This document shows positions 1-12,038 of a DNA stretch of 64,000 nt, piece after piece (the first letter of the stretch is position 1; the number at the start of each line of letters is the position of its first letter). The DNA lies in assembly GCA_037102815.1 (NCBI GenBank), contig BTPP01000003.1:3720001-3784000 (forward strand), read 5' to 3'. Under the pieces are notes generated by a model, which saw nothing but the letters and a program-made list of their open reading frames with translations, did no database searches and was not told the origin of the DNA. The position numbers and the translations under genes are program-made. Source of the stretch: Neurospora intermedia (Eukaryota > Ascomycota > Sordariomycetes > Sordariales > Sordariaceae).

Positions 1-209
1 GTTACACAAATGCGGAAACACTACGCAAAGTCTGTCATTGTTTCGGTCCACGGACGGAGATGACCCGAAACATACAAGATGCCCGGGAATTGTGGGCCGA
101 TGACGGGCGAAGAAAAAGAATCATGAAGGAACTCGAAACTAAACTCATTATAAGTCGCTCGCTATATATGTAGAGACATGTATAACATGCATGACAACAT
201 ACGGCATCT

Positions 210-3200
210 TCATCTATCCAAAGACTGGCCCAAACACATCTCATAATACATCCCCCTCATCTCCAACAACTCCTCATGCGTCCCCGCCTCCGCAATCCTT
301 CCATACGAAAACACAAAGATCTTATCCGCGCCCTTTATAGTTGACAGCCGATGAGCCACAGCCACCGTTGTCCGCTTTCTCCCCTTTGCATTTCCCTCTT
401 TTCCATCTCCATCTGCTCCACCTTCGCCCTTTGCAGCGGCATCCAAAGCAGCCTGCACCACCCGCTCCGACTCCGTATCCAACGCACTAGTCGCTTCGTC
501 TAGCAACAGCAATCTCGGCTTCCTAACCAGCGCGCGCGCAATAGCGATCCTTTGCCTCTGCCCGCCAGAGAACTGCAGGCCCTGGGATCCGCAGGGGGTA
601 GCTAGGCCTTCGGGCAATGAGGCAATGAAGGAGTCGATGTTGGCCTGGCGACAGGCCTCGAGGATTTGCTCGTCCGACACAGTCGCGTCAATGACGCCCA
701 TCGCAATGTTTTCTCTTATTGATCCCTGGTAAAGAACGGGCTCTTGCTGGACTAGCGCAATGTTGGCGCGGTAGCGACCGAGGTGGATTTTTTGGTAGTC
801 TTCGCCGTCGAAAAAGATGGTGCCGCTGGAAGGATCATAGAAACGCTCAAAGACAGAGATTAAGCTGCTTTTTCCCGAGCCGGACGCCCCTACCAAGGCG
901 ACGAACTGGCCCGGTGGGATCTGATATGTTGTCACTGATGTTAGTACATAAACGGAATTCGGCCAGATCATGAGGCTTGGGGTTGTACATACGTTGATGG
1001 AGACTCCTTTGAGGACTCGAGCGCTGGGACGGAGAGGGTATGAGAATTCTAGAGCTTGGCAGTCTATGGAAACGGCGCCGTTGCTACGTTTTTCGGCATC
1101 TGGTGGGTAATCGTCCTTGTTTTCGGGACGAACCGAGTCCCTGAGCCGGAAGATGAAGTTTGCGGCGTGCTGCGCCTTGGTAATGCCTATCTCCCAAGTT
1201 AGACGGGTGCAAAATGTGGACATCAATTGGTGAGACTCACTTGTTGTGTACGTAAAGAATGTGGCCGCTGCTTCGCCGGAAAAAATGACGGCGATGAACA
1301 CTGTGTAGAATTGAGTGACGGTGTACTCTCCAAATGAAACTAGTCGGCCGCCGTACCTAACCACGATGTGAGCTGGCTTGAACCTATTATGGCAAGTAAA
1401 AAATGGAAATATTTACCAAAAACCCAATGCCATCGACAGGAAGGAGATCGATTGGCTCAGAGCGTACCAAACCATCGTCCAGGTGAGACTCTTGACCGAC
1501 GTTGCCGCAATAGAACGCAGATTATTCTCATATCTGTCAAGAATCTGCCGTTCCATAGCCAGTGACGAGATAGTTCGAATGGCCATAATAGCCTCAGAAG
1601 CAATGCCAGTGCTATCCGCAAACCTGTCCGAAGTATCATCATCCAGCTTGATCTCCAAGCGAATTCTCAGGTATCCTGAAAAGACAAGGGGTGGTAAAGC
1701 GCCAAAGACGAGGGTGAGCCCAAGTTTCCACCCAATCACAACGGCAAGAATGCAGCTCGAGAGCAAGTTGACCACCACGATTGCGATGACGCCCATGTTC
1801 ATGGAGAGAAGCTCATGCAGACTTTCCGGTTCCTTGGATAAATGAGACACCAAAGCGCCTGGAGAGTTACCTGGCATGTCGAAGAAGGTCATGTCCTGCC
1901 GGACGACGCAGTCAAAGATTGTGTACCGATAGAAGCGGACCATTTGCTGGAGGAAAACGTCAGTCCTCATCAATACCACGACGATAGGACAATGGGGACA
2001 AACCTGGGCGATAACGTTGCAGAACCAACCGAGCACCGCGTAGGCAACCAGGTTGCCAAGGGCTACGATAAAGAACATGAGAGAAAAGAAGTTGCCTCGT
2101 TCGACCATTTTGTCACCCTCAAGGGCAAAAGTGTCCATTATTCGGGAGAAGATGATGGCAAGAGCGGGATATGTAGCCCCTGGATATTGGCTGTCAGTGT
2201 TCGTGATTTCGATGAGAGAGGGTGGATGCCATGGATCTTACCTCCCGCGAGACAGCAAATACCCACCCAGCAAAAGGCAGGCCAGAGTACTCTTTGTTCT
2301 CGCATGAGGATGAACAAGCATCTCAAGAGGTTGATGTCGTCTTTCTTTGCAGCCCCTTCTTCCATGGCACTCGCGTCAGGAACAGCCTCAACTACGTTCG
2401 ACGTGGTGTTAGCTATCGCAGCTCCTCCAATTTCAGCTCTGGTGTCCTTTTGAGGTTCGTCATCATCGTCAGGTTCTTGTCCGAGATGCTGTATTCGAAC
2501 AAGGTGTGAATAGGTGCCCCCCAGGGCAACGAGCTGGTCATGGGTACCCTGCTCGATAAGACGACCGTTGGACATGACAACAATGTTGTCCGCATTTCGA
2601 ATGGTGGAGAGTCTATGGGCAATGACGATCATGGTTCTCCCGACAGCAACGTTGTTGAGTGCCTTCTGAACAATCTGCTCGGCATTAGGGTCGAGGGCAC
2701 TTGTAGCTTCATCGAGTAAGAGGATTTGTGGGTTCGCAATGACGCTCCTGGCGATGGCGAGCCTTTGCTTTTGGCCCCCTGACAACATGGAGCCTCTCTG
2801 GCCGATTTGCGTTTGATAGCCCTGACAGAGTTAGGTACGATCGGCGAGGCAGGGTGATGTCACATACCTCTGGTAATTTCTCTATAAATTCGTGAGCATA
2901 CGCCGCGCGGCACGCATCTTCAACGAGCCGCTGCTTCTCTTCGTCGCTCAGATCAGCCATGAATGTTCCGGCTAACCCATTCACAACATTCTGAAAGACG
3001 GTGCCTTCGAGCATGACCGGTTCCTATTGATGGTGTCAGCTGGGAAAGGGCTTGTGAGGGAACAAGCCTGCATGCTTACCTGCTGAACAAGTCGGACCTT
3101 GGTTCGAAGCCACTGAAGATTGTACTCTTCTATTTTTCGACCATCCAGTGTGATAGTACCGCTTTCGGGACAACCCCAGCGCTCCAGTAGGCCTAATATG

Positions 3201-4696
3201 GAACTTTTGCCTGATCCGCTATATCCAACGATTGCCGTCGTTTTGTTTGCTGGAATCGTAAGGCTGAAGTTTTGCAACACTTTGATGTTCGGTCTCGAAG
3301 GGTAAGCAAACACGACATCCTGGAGTTCGATATCACCTCGACATTCAGCTGGTTTGATGCCTTCCTCCGACAAAGAGTCGATCTTTGACTCGCGGTCGAT
3401 GACCTGAAACATCTGATGTGCGGCAGCAGCAGCCTTCGAAATGACGACCGATTGAGGAGCGATTTGAGTGAGTGCCTGGGCTGCCAGCAGCACAGCAAAG
3501 ATGACAGTGACAATTTGTCCCGGCTCAGACACCTCTCCCTCCTTATACATCCTGATACCCTGCCAGAAAGCGAGGCCATATCCAGCGTACACGCAAAAGA
3601 ATTCCACGGAGAACAAGACGGCGTAGTTTGGACTCTTCCGGGCACCGACCGCTTTGGCCTCGTCAAGGATAGCTGCATATTTGCCGGACAGCTTGGGGAA
3701 AGCCCAAAAGGCATGAGCAGTTTTGACACTCGCAAACACCTCCTCGGCTAGCTTTGCTGCTCCAGAGTTAATGATCATAATCTCGTTTTCCTGTTTCGCG
3801 TCGATGCCCATGCAGATGCCGGTTACGATGACGATGACGGGCACGATGCAGATGGTGATGAGGGTCAACTTCCATTGTACCGCAAAGGCGACAACAAAAG
3901 CAGCGAAGAAGGTTGCAATAGCTTGGATGGCGAGGCCCAGCTTCTCCGATATTCCCTGATTGACGAGGTTGGCGTTGGTCGTAAGATGGCTGGAGATGGA
4001 TCCGGCCTCGGGCAGGTCGAAGAAGGCAACTTCCTGGCGTATTGTTTGTTTGAGGAAGTCGATCCGAAGAGACCGTGTGATCCTGATGGCGTTGGTGGAG
4101 GCAAGGGTCTTGGGATGTATGTAAGTGGCTGATCAAGATGAAAGCCCACATGGGAGGAATTCTTACAGTCCAGATGTATACGAGGACAAGTTTGGCGATG
4201 AAGAGATAGACAAAGTATAGTCTGGAAGTCCAAAGATTTTCTCAGCACCCTGTTGCAAGGGTCAAACCGCAACGGAAAGAAACGTACGTGTAGTCATTGA
4301 GGCTGGAACGAAACTCTGCCGGGGTCGCTTTGCCGGTTATGAAGTTGTTGAAGACAGTAACGAATTTGCCAAAAACAAGGTCCATCAAGGGAAGAAGAAC
4401 ACCAGACGCTATCATGCAAGTCAAAGCTGCCGCATGTGTCCACCAACCGATGTGGTCTGTGTACCCGAAGATTCTCTGGAAAGTTGAAAGGTGTCAACAC
4501 ATGTCTTGGATTGTTTGGACGCATCACTCACAAAGTAACTCTTGAGGCTCCCATCTCCGCATCTGTCTGATACATGAGGGGTCTCGTCTTCCTTTTGAGC
4601 CGCGCCGCATGTTTGAATTGGTACGATGGCATTGCCTGCTTTTCTGCCATTGTCGGTCACTGAGGTCCTTGAAGGTGATTCTTGGACCACGGCCAT
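210..4696 (-). CDS. MDR-type (ABCB) full ABC exporter, multi-exon
   Basis: Spliced minus-strand gene encoding a full-length (TMD-NBD)x2 transporter that should use ATP to export lipophilic compounds or peptides across the plasma or an internal membrane. Exon 1 runs 4696-4532, intron 4476-4531 (GTGAGT donor), and exon 2 opens with an RIFGYTD motif leading into TMD1. NBD1 has Walker [10 protein letters not shown] near 3195-3235, signature [14 protein letters not shown] near 2755-2790 and Walker [13 protein letters not shown] near 2695-2735. TMD2 lies about 2240-1200. NBD2 has GASGSGKSS near 870-900, [14 protein letters not shown] near 540-575 and [12 protein letters not shown] near 480-515, and the stop is TGA at 210-212. 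Both NBDs keep all core motifs, so it should be active. About eight short introns are implied; inner boundaries were not all fixed. ATG 4696 is chosen because the frame upstream offers only GTG. Substrate cannot be told from sequence. No biosynthetic cluster surrounds it. Confidence 0.9.
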
Positions 4697-5844
4697 CTTG
4701 TTCGTCTGCGATGACGTATTGCTCTCTGTCTCCAAACCCACACCCGTCTGTTTGCTATGTCACACCTGAACACGACTCTGACCGGTAGATATATAGTCAG
4801 GCGAGAAGCATCCATTCATCGATGGCAAGTTGGTGTCAAGCTGCCGTCCCTTGGCACATGTTGGTGGTCGATTTTTGCAGCATAATGGTGTTGATCGCCA
4901 ATACAAGCGATTTACAGGGGAGAAAGAAAGGCAGAAGAGTCACGCCGAGATAGCCAAGGCGCAGGGTCGTTTCCGCCAATTATACTGTCCATCCAGGCCC
5001 AGGAAAAGAGCGTTCCGCACAATGGAAGCGAGCCATATCATGGCGTCCGAAAGGCCCCTTGCACACCTCATGGTAACATAGTGAACCATAGTGAATAGGG
5101 CGGCGATGACCCATTAAACTCCACATCCACGTATAGTCCATAAACAATCATCCAAGAAATCAACACAATCAAGACGAATGACAACGAATCAAAGCACGGC
5201 ACCGTGGCGGATGAGGGGAGGTTGTTGAGTTGTTGAAGGTCCAAGTAGGTTGCAGCAGTCTCGAATCGATGAGATTGAAGTGTAGTAGTTCGAGTAAAGT
5301 GGGGCAGCGTCCCCGGACAGAGACGGGATCCGCGGGCCGCGATGCCAAGCATTAGGTGAATAGTCGCAAGTCGAGACGAATGGAAGACTCAGCAAGTCAC
5401 AGCAGCTCCCATTCATTGCATTCTCACAGCCTCAGCAGTCCTGTCATTTCAGCACAATACGAGGCTCCACATAACCTCAACTGTAGGTATTCTAGTGTAT
5501 ACCCTCAGAGCCACAACAGTCTACAGTAGCAGGGCATCTCTGTCTGCACTGCCTCGGGTGCCTTAGTTGTCGTCAGTGCTGATACCGTCCTCTTTTTTTT
5601 AACATTGCGCCAGGTCTTTTCGTCGTTCTTTTGTCACGCACCCGTCCTTCGCTTGAGGTTGAGGCGATAGGTTTTGTTTCAACTGTCTTTGGCCTGCGTT
5701 AACATGAACAATAATTCCTTGGCGACGCAAGCCCAGGCCACCTAAACTCCGGTTTGCACCACCCGTACAGTAACGGACAACCACTACAACCGTCCCGGTC
5801 CTTTGGCCCAGCACAACCTTCAAGGAACCATACAATCCATACAC
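4697..5844. other. Divergent intergenic region
   Basis: Shared upstream region of the ABC exporter (-) and the Zn2Cys6 regulator (+). I see no convincing gene. It includes a T-run at 5592-5600 and the uORF listed separately. Being divergent, the two genes could share control elements, but no regulator site was recognised. Confidence 0.5.
5704..5745 (+). promoter_or_regulatory. Upstream ORF in the leader of the Zn2Cys6 gene
   Basis: ATG at 5704 opens a 13-codon reading frame (MNNNSLATQAQAT) closed by TAA at 5743, about 100 nt before the main ATG at 5845. If the transcript starts upstream of 5700 it could reduce translation of the regulator. The transcript start is unknown. Confidence 0.35.
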
Positions 5845-8843
5845 ATGGACACAGAACGAGAGGCTAGTGGCGAGAGGGAGGCGGCCGAGGGAAACACAGC
5901 TGGGCTCAGCCCAGGGGCAGGACTAAAAAGAGCAGTAAGTCCCTTCCGTTTCGGATTCCGCAAAATCCCACGTTTCCCGTCCGGCATGCCGAAGACCTAG
6001 ATGTCTGAATGACGGGGCCCGCTCCGGTCCGAGTCCGGCCTCGCGGATCCCGGTGTGGTGCCCGCGGTGCCCGACCCGCACCCGACCCGCACCCGACCTG
6101 CACCCGCATACGCTTTGGGCTTTCCAACTCGAGGCACCTTACTTCCGCACATCTTATTCCCTTTTTCATATCACCCCTTTTGGAACCTCCTATCCAGCAA
6201 TGCTACATCGAATGCACGAATGCAGCTGCGTCTTACTGACCTACGCCGATCTAACAACAGTGCGATCAATGCCGGCTCCGTAAGGTAGGTAGGTCCAAGG
6301 CCACAGTACTCTCATCAATGGTGCAATTAGTCCTGGGATTTCTAACAAAGCCCTTCCTTCCCTTGACTACATAGATCCGTTGTGACAAAGAGTCACCGTG
6401 CTCAAATTGTAGGACAGCAAACCGGTCATGCAGCTCGTCCGGAGTAGGCCAGAAGCCCAAGGAACAACGACAGCGAGTTCTCATCTCCGCGCAATATGAG
6501 CGCAAGATTGACCACTTCGGAACCCGGCTCACCGGCATCGAAAAGATGCTTCGTGAGCTAGTGGTCATCTCGCAATCCCGCAGCCCATCGTCTGAATCCT
6601 CTCTCGCTGGTGCCGGCGCCAACAACAACCACAACAACAATGCTTCTCCCTCCAGCGAACCCCCGGTAGCCATCATTAGCGACATAGTCGGCGATCCCGA
6701 CCGGGGCGAGATACCCCTTGACGGCGATGGTGACAACGACGACGAGATGGACTCGGCCTTCGAGGGCAACTCTTCCATGACGGCCCAGACCGTCTTCGCC
6801 AGCGAGTTCCTCGAAAACGCCGTGACGCAGACGTCGCTCAGCCCAAGCATGGAGTCGGCCCTGTCGTCCCTCCGGCAAATTGTGTGCATGCAGAACCGTA
6901 AGCGAACTAACCAGGACTCGAGGTTTCCTAACGCGAAGCCGATGCCTAGGGGCGGCATGCGTGAGCTGCCTATGCCTCCGAGCCCGGTGGTGGTGGGCAT
7001 TCTTCGGGACATCAAGAGTACGGAAACATTGAACCTGCTTTGCTTGGTGAGGAAAGGTGTAGCTAACTCGGAAGAAAAAAAAACTTTCTCCTTTACAGAT
7101 GAGCTGCCAGAAACATTCACATTGATGTGCACATTCATCGCGGTAGATGACTTTGTCGACTGCTGTCGCAGGGTATACTTCGCTACCGAAGATTACAGCT
7201 TGGCGACCTTCATCGTCGTCAATGCCGGTCTGTTCTACCTCTTCCAAGAGAAGGCCACAAGGGCGGACGAGGCTCATCAGGCCGAAAAGCTCCTCGAGTA
7301 TCGTAACCTGTGCCGAGACAATCTCGAGACGGCCCTGATGGCATTACCTCTCTTCATGCCGGCAAGAAAGGAGAGTATCGAAGCATTGTTGCTGGCTGTA
7401 AGTTTTCTCTCACTGTCACTCCAAAAATCTCTCTCTTGTCCGTGACATAACACAGGGTCGCTAACCCAGCTCTGCCGCAAAGGCTTCCTACGCCGTCGAA
7501 GCCTCTCGCTTCACCCTCGCCTGGCAACTCAACTCCTCAGCAGTCATGATCTGCCAAACCCTTGGCTACCACCGCCTTCCCACCACCATCTCGGGCGCTT
7601 CCGCCAACGATGACGTCTCCAACGACACCAAGTCCGCGCTCTTCTGGTTCGCCTATATGCTAGACAAGGGCCTCTCCCTTCGCTTCGGCCGCTCCTCCAT
7701 GATCCAAGACTACGACATCGCCATCCCAAAACGCATGGGTCGGACCATCAACGTCGCCGACTTTTGGAAGGAGATGCTCAACCTGTGGATCGAGCACGCC
7801 GAGGTCATGGGCAAAGCATACGAGCAGCTGTACTCCATCGCGGCCCTGTCGCGACCACCTGAACAGCGCATCGAGAGCGCGCGCCAGCTGGTCGAGGCCA
7901 TTAAAGGGATAGCGAGGGAAAACGACGAGCTGATCCGTCATGCGCGCGAGACGGGCAAGCTTGCTGATTCCGGAAAGAGGGATGGGTTCACGGTGACACT
8001 GATGCTGCGGTCGGACGAGGTCACGTACTGGGCATCGCTGTGTCTGATATACCGCGCCATTCCTGCCGCTCCTGGGTTCGGTAGCACCTTCAACCCGGAG
8101 TGCATCGAAGCGGCGCGGCGGGCTGTCGAGGTCCATTTGGAATGCATGCAGATTCCTGGGTTGAGCCATTTCACAAAGGTTGGGTATCTTCACTGGTAAG
8201 TGGTTAACAAGCCCAAGTAATATGCGTATTGTGAGGTCCCAGCTCTAACAAAACACCAACAACCAACAGGACGATTCTTTACGCCCCGTTCATCCCCTTC
8301 ATCGTCCTTTTCTGCCATGTCATTGAGACATCCAACATGCAGGATCTCGACCGCATGGATCACTTTGTGGCCTCCCTCTCCACCGTTTGCAGCATATCCG
8401 AGGCTATCGACAAGTTCAATCGCGTCTGTCAGGTCCTCTGCCACGTCGCACGCCTCTACGTCGAGACCAAGGCACAGCAACAGCAGGACCAAGACATGAT
8501 GCTGGTCGGTCATGATTTCGACATGTACCTCAGTCAGCTCGGGTTCATGCCTCAGCAACTCGTCCATGATCAGCAGCAACAGCAACCGCATGCAACCTCC
8601 TGTTCGAACCCTGCCCAACAGCAGCGACAACACCAACATGGCGGCATGGTGGCACCAGGCGCTGCTACTGTCGTCACACCTAGTGTCTTCAGTGCAGATG
8701 TGCCCGCTGGCCTTATCGATGCGACGCAAACAGCGCAGCTTGGAAACTGGTTTTCCGGCCATCGGCATATCATGAACTTGGTGGAGGAGGATTTATCGGG
8801 GTTTGAGCCGAGGATTTGGACGACTATGACCGGGGGTCCTTAA
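5845..8843 (+). CDS. Zn2Cys6 transcription factor with fungal MHR domain
   Basis: Nuclear binuclear-zinc-cluster regulator, about 780 residues by my model. Exons: 5845-5934, 6261-6284, 6375-7017, 7099-7397, 7483-8195, 8270-8843. Joining the first three gives KRACDQCRLRKIRC then DKESPCSNC and a sixth Cys, i.e. CX2CX6CX5CX2CX6C, followed by the usual coiled linker (KIDHFGTRLTGIEKMLREL). The middle-homology region is clear: RRVYFATEDYSLATFIVVNAGL, then after the 7398-7482 intron ASYAVEASRFTLAW and LCQTLGYHR-like text. The C-terminus is Gln/His rich. Intron 1 has the branch site TACTGAC before the acceptor at 6260. Least certain is intron 7018-7098 (GTACGG donor, GCTAAC branch), chosen because it gives IKNELPETFTLMCTFIAVDDF without a gap; the acceptor at 7482 is a non-standard AAAG. 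Target genes are unknown; the neighbouring ABC exporter is a candidate only by position. Confidence 0.85.
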
Positions 8844-9179
8844 AGTAGAGAACTGGTGGGCGACAAATGTGTTGTGTCTTGCAAAAATATCCGGCGGCTT
8901 TCTGTTTCCCATTCGTCATTTATCTTGGCGGTCTCTGTGCTCCTGATTTTTGCGCGCTGGAGTTGGGCGGTAGTTTCGGCAGAGTTGACTCGACGAGAGG
9001 ATGGCGCAAAAATTCGATCCTTCTGTAATAGCGAATTTGGCGTTCAAAGCTGATAGGCCTCGTTCCCAGAACCCGTCGATGGCTACTGCATATCTGTTGG
9101 TCGGATTGCTGTTGGTTGCACGCGCAGTCCCTTTCCAGCACACTTGGGTAAAATTGATATCCTCCAATGACATTCCCGC
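8844..9179. other. Convergent 3' intergenic region
   Basis: Lies between the 3' ends of the Zn2Cys6 gene (+) and the C2H2 gene (-). I see nothing beyond expected 3' UTRs. Confidence 0.5.
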
Positions 9180-9780
9180 TCAATCAGTCGGTTTCCTAGG
9201 ATCGTAAACCTCATATCCCTCGTCTTCGGTGTCGCTCTCAACCAGTTCGCTTCTCAGTGCCCTCTTAATCCCCGGCTGGCCATCTGGCGCAGTATCACTG
9301 CTTGTTCCTGGAGCCGGTGCAGCCGTCGCTGATGTAGCCGATTTATTCTCCCCAACAGGAACAAAGGCGCTCTTGAACCCTGACTTTTTGAACCCGCCCT
9401 TCTTGAATCCACCGCCGCCGCCCCCAGCAGCACCAGCACCACCAGCCGTAGCTTCTCCAAGCTTGATGGAGATGACGCCCTCATTCTTTTGCTCCTGTCT
9501 CCTAGCACGTGCGGCAGCTTGGGGATCCCGCACCATCTGCTTCATATCCTTAAGGCGCTGCTTATGGCTGTGGTCGTAGGAGGAGAGATGGGCTTCATAG
9601 TCATTCATGCGGCTGTATCCCTTTTGGCATAGTTGGCAGTAGAAAGATTGGAGGGCTTCGCGGGCGGAGGAAGTTTGAGCTGGTGGGAGGGTTTGGTGGC
9701 GCTGTTTGAGGGGATAGTTAACATATCGCGATCAGGATTGCGTGGGGAGCCATGGCTAGATGGCGACTTACTGGAGGCAT
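9180..9780 (-). CDS. Small C2H2 zinc-finger protein, GPATCH8/ZNF804-like finger
   Basis: Two-exon gene. ATG at 9780 encodes only MPP before a GTAAGT donor; intron 9702-9771; exon 2 9701-9180 opens RHQTLPPAQ. The single finger FYCQLCQKGYSRMNDYEAHL with SYDHSHKQRLKDMK (CX2C...HX5H) matches the finger shared by GPATCH8, ZNF804 and fungal C2H2 finger-domain proteins, in which the trailing SYDHxHKQRLK is characteristic. A Gly-rich stretch (GGAGAAGGGGGGFKKGGFKKSGFKSAF) and an acidic tail ending near EDEGYEVYDPRKPTD follow. About 177 residues; no G-patch domain is visible, so it is shorter than GPATCH8. Probably an RNA-related nuclear protein by family analogy; function is inferred only. The nine-base first coding exon makes the true start easy to miss. 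Confidence 0.8.
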
Positions 9781-10143
9781 TTTGACGGTAATGTAAACAA
9801 GACTATCGAGTAGGACTGTTTTGCTTTGATCTCGATATGCGATTCTCGGGATGTTCAATTATGATGTTTTCAAATTCGTTGCGTGTTGGACTTTGGTATG
9901 GTTTGTGGGAAGTGAACAGACGTGAAGTTGCAACTCGAGATGATGCGCGCTTGCCTGCGTGCGAGGTGACACCCAAAGATCAAGAACTGCCGGCGGCACG
10001 AATCACAGCAGTTCGTTTGATGCAAGTTTGACGGACAGCAAGGAAACGTGGGGAAGCTATCCCCACACAAAAACTCCACCACACCGCCAATCTCCACTAC
10101 ACCAGGCGGGACCTCCAAGCTAGAGGTACCTACATGTACTGCG
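9781..10143. other. Intergenic region upstream of the C2H2 gene
   Basis: Promoter-side sequence of the small C2H2 gene running up to the MITE. No gene seen. Confidence 0.5.
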
Positions 10144-10490
10144 TACAGTCAAGTGCCCTGTAAATGCTAGACCCCATAAATGCAAAGACCCAGTAAATGC
10201 TAGGAATTTTCGTGCCCGAATTATTTTAGTATGGCACGGCCTGCTAACTGCTAAATGCAAAGCCTTTCAGCGACTCGCCATATAAATTTGCACCCAACAA
10301 GGTAGCCAGCAGTTGGTTTTAGTACCCCTATCACCCCGGTTGAGGCTGTCACTAGCTATCAGACCCCCTTACGAGGGCTGTGATTGGCTGTTACAAGCCC
10401 CTATGCAGATACCAGTAAATGCTAAGACCCAGTAATTGCGAAGAAAATGGCATGCCCGGATTGTTTGCATTTACAGGGCACTTGACTGTA
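10144..10490. mobile_element. MITE-1, 347 bp, perfect 24-bp terminal inverted repeats
   Basis: The first 24 bases (10144-10167, starting TACAGTCAAGTGCCCTG) are an exact reverse complement of the last 24 (10467-10490). Ends begin and finish with TA, as expected for TA target duplication by Tc1/mariner/pogo elements. There is no coding capacity. Inside are repeated TAAATGC words (for example 10161, 10177, 10194) and a TGCCCGRATT motif near both ends, which recurs in the element at 48066. Non-autonomous; the TIR start TACAGTCAA is also shared with the 2.15-kb element at 38507, so a pogo-type transposase may have moved it (inference). Confidence 0.9.
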
Positions 10491-10849
10491 CATAGACGAA
10501 GGTACTTGATGCTTGACCAGCGAGTGATCCACTTGAGGACCCCAACGGCTGCCAGGTGAGCCAGTAAGGACCCACCCTTGCTCCAGGTCACTCAACAAAT
10601 GCGCCAGTACTTACGCACCTAAAGAACCCCCGGCCGAAACCTCCAACCCATCTAACTTTCCAGGCCCTGTTTGATTCCTGACGACAAACCTGCCCAGGTC
10701 TCCTGAAATCCCAATTTGGACCACAAACAGCATCAGAAGAGACGAATTGGAAGGAAAACATTCTTAAGAAGGACGAACGAACAAGGAACGGTTGCGAGAG
10801 ACTGGCGCAACCCGACGCTTCCAACCATAGCCAGTCCAGTCCATCCACC
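10491..10849. other. Promoter region of the MCP1-like gene
   Basis: No gene seen between the MITE and the ATG at 10850. The MITE therefore sits about 360 bp upstream of this start codon. Confidence 0.5.
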
Positions 10850-12038
10850 ATGGATCCTCACGGCCTGGACCCTCGGGACCACCAACTAAGTCACAAGGCG
10901 TCGCAAGAGACCTTTATCTCGCTTGTACAACTCGACCCAGAGCCGATACAAGACCTTTACCAAGATGACGGTCCCGACTTTGACCCAACAAGAGATGCCT
11001 CGCCCTCGGAAGACGCCGCCGAAGGCGGCTCCCTAGCAAACTCGATACATTCTCTCAAGTCATCCGGATCAGGAGGGGCAGCCGGAGGTATAGGTCTAAA
11101 CACAATGACACCACTCGGCTTAAGCGGTAGCGGTCATGGAGCGATATACTACTGTAAGAACACTTCCTCCCCTCGGACTGCCACTTACCTCCCCCCCCCC
11201 CCTGGGGCAAATTCCGACTCTTTCAGCTAACATCCCCCCTCCTCTAGTAACCCGCATTCAACGCTACTCTTCCTACACCTTCTCCCTCTTCGCCTCCCTA
11301 CACCTCGCCACAACCTCCGTCATCCCTCTCCTCGCGCGCTCCGTCCCCGCCTCCGAATCCTACCTCCTTCTCGCGCGCGAGATTTACCAAACGCCTCTCT
11401 CCGAACCCTTACTCGTCGCTCTTCCCATCGTCGCACACGTTGGCGCCGGTCTGCTGGCTCGCCTACTCCGCCGCCGCGAGAATCTTCGACGCTACTACGG
11501 CGCCGGCGACGAAAAGACACATATGGGCCTGGGGATTACCAAACCGACCGCTCGCTTCTTGCGCAGCGGCTGGCCGCGCCTAAGCTGGATTGCGCTCAGC
11601 GGGTACGGATTTACGGCAGTGGTGGCCGCGCACGCCTTCATGAACCGCGGTCTGCCGCTTGTGGTGGAGGGGGACTCGGCCAACATTGGTCTTGCGTACG
11701 TTGCTCACGGGTTTGTGCGACATGCGTGGACGTCGTGGGCGGCTTACGCCGCGCTCCTGGGGATCGGGTGCGGACACATGGTGTGGGGATGGGCAAAGTG
11801 GTTTGGTGTGTCGCAGGGCGCTGGCTGGGTGTTGGAGAGACACACGGGCGTGCCGGAGGTGGATAGGAAGGCAAGGCGGAAGAGGAGGAGGAGGTTGATT
11901 TGGATCAATGCCGTGGCAGCCGCGGCGACGGCGGTGTGGGCGGCTGGTGGACTGGGGGTGGTTGCGAGGGGAGGGGAGACGCTTGGGTGGGTGGGAAAGG
12001 TTTATGATGGGTTGTATGACAAGGTGCCGTTGTTTTAG
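10850..12038 (+). CDS. MCP1-like mitochondrial membrane protein (DUF1691)
   Basis: Two exons: 10850-11153 and 11248-12038 (intron 11154-11247, GTAAGA donor, AGCTAAC branch, CTCTAG acceptor), about 364 residues. The N-terminal 100 residues are hydrophilic and acidic (LVQLDPEPIQDLYQDD). The rest has several membrane segments: SSYTFSLFASLHLATTSVIPLL, LLVALPIVAHVGAGLL, LSWIALSGYGFTAVVAAHA, WAAYAALLGIGCGHMVWGWA and a last segment after the RKARRKRRRR cluster. The HLATTSVIPL and VHAG/GCGHMVWG-like helices with spaced His residues match the MCP1 transmembrane domain. In yeast, Mcp1 is an outer mitochondrial membrane protein working with Vps13 in lipid supply; transferring that role is inference. Base use shifts from C-rich in the first third to G-rich in the last. 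Confidence 0.75.

Noticed and set aside
6898-6949. GTAAGC...CCTAG segment resembling an intron in the Zn2Cys6 gene
   Set aside because: Removing it destroys the conserved GGMRELPMPP region and leads to a stop.
7047-7098. Candidate intron with GTGAGG donor in the Zn2Cys6 gene
   Set aside because: Its 52-nt length breaks the reading frame (stop within nine codons). The 81-nt option 7018-7098 keeps the frame and restores the family sequence.
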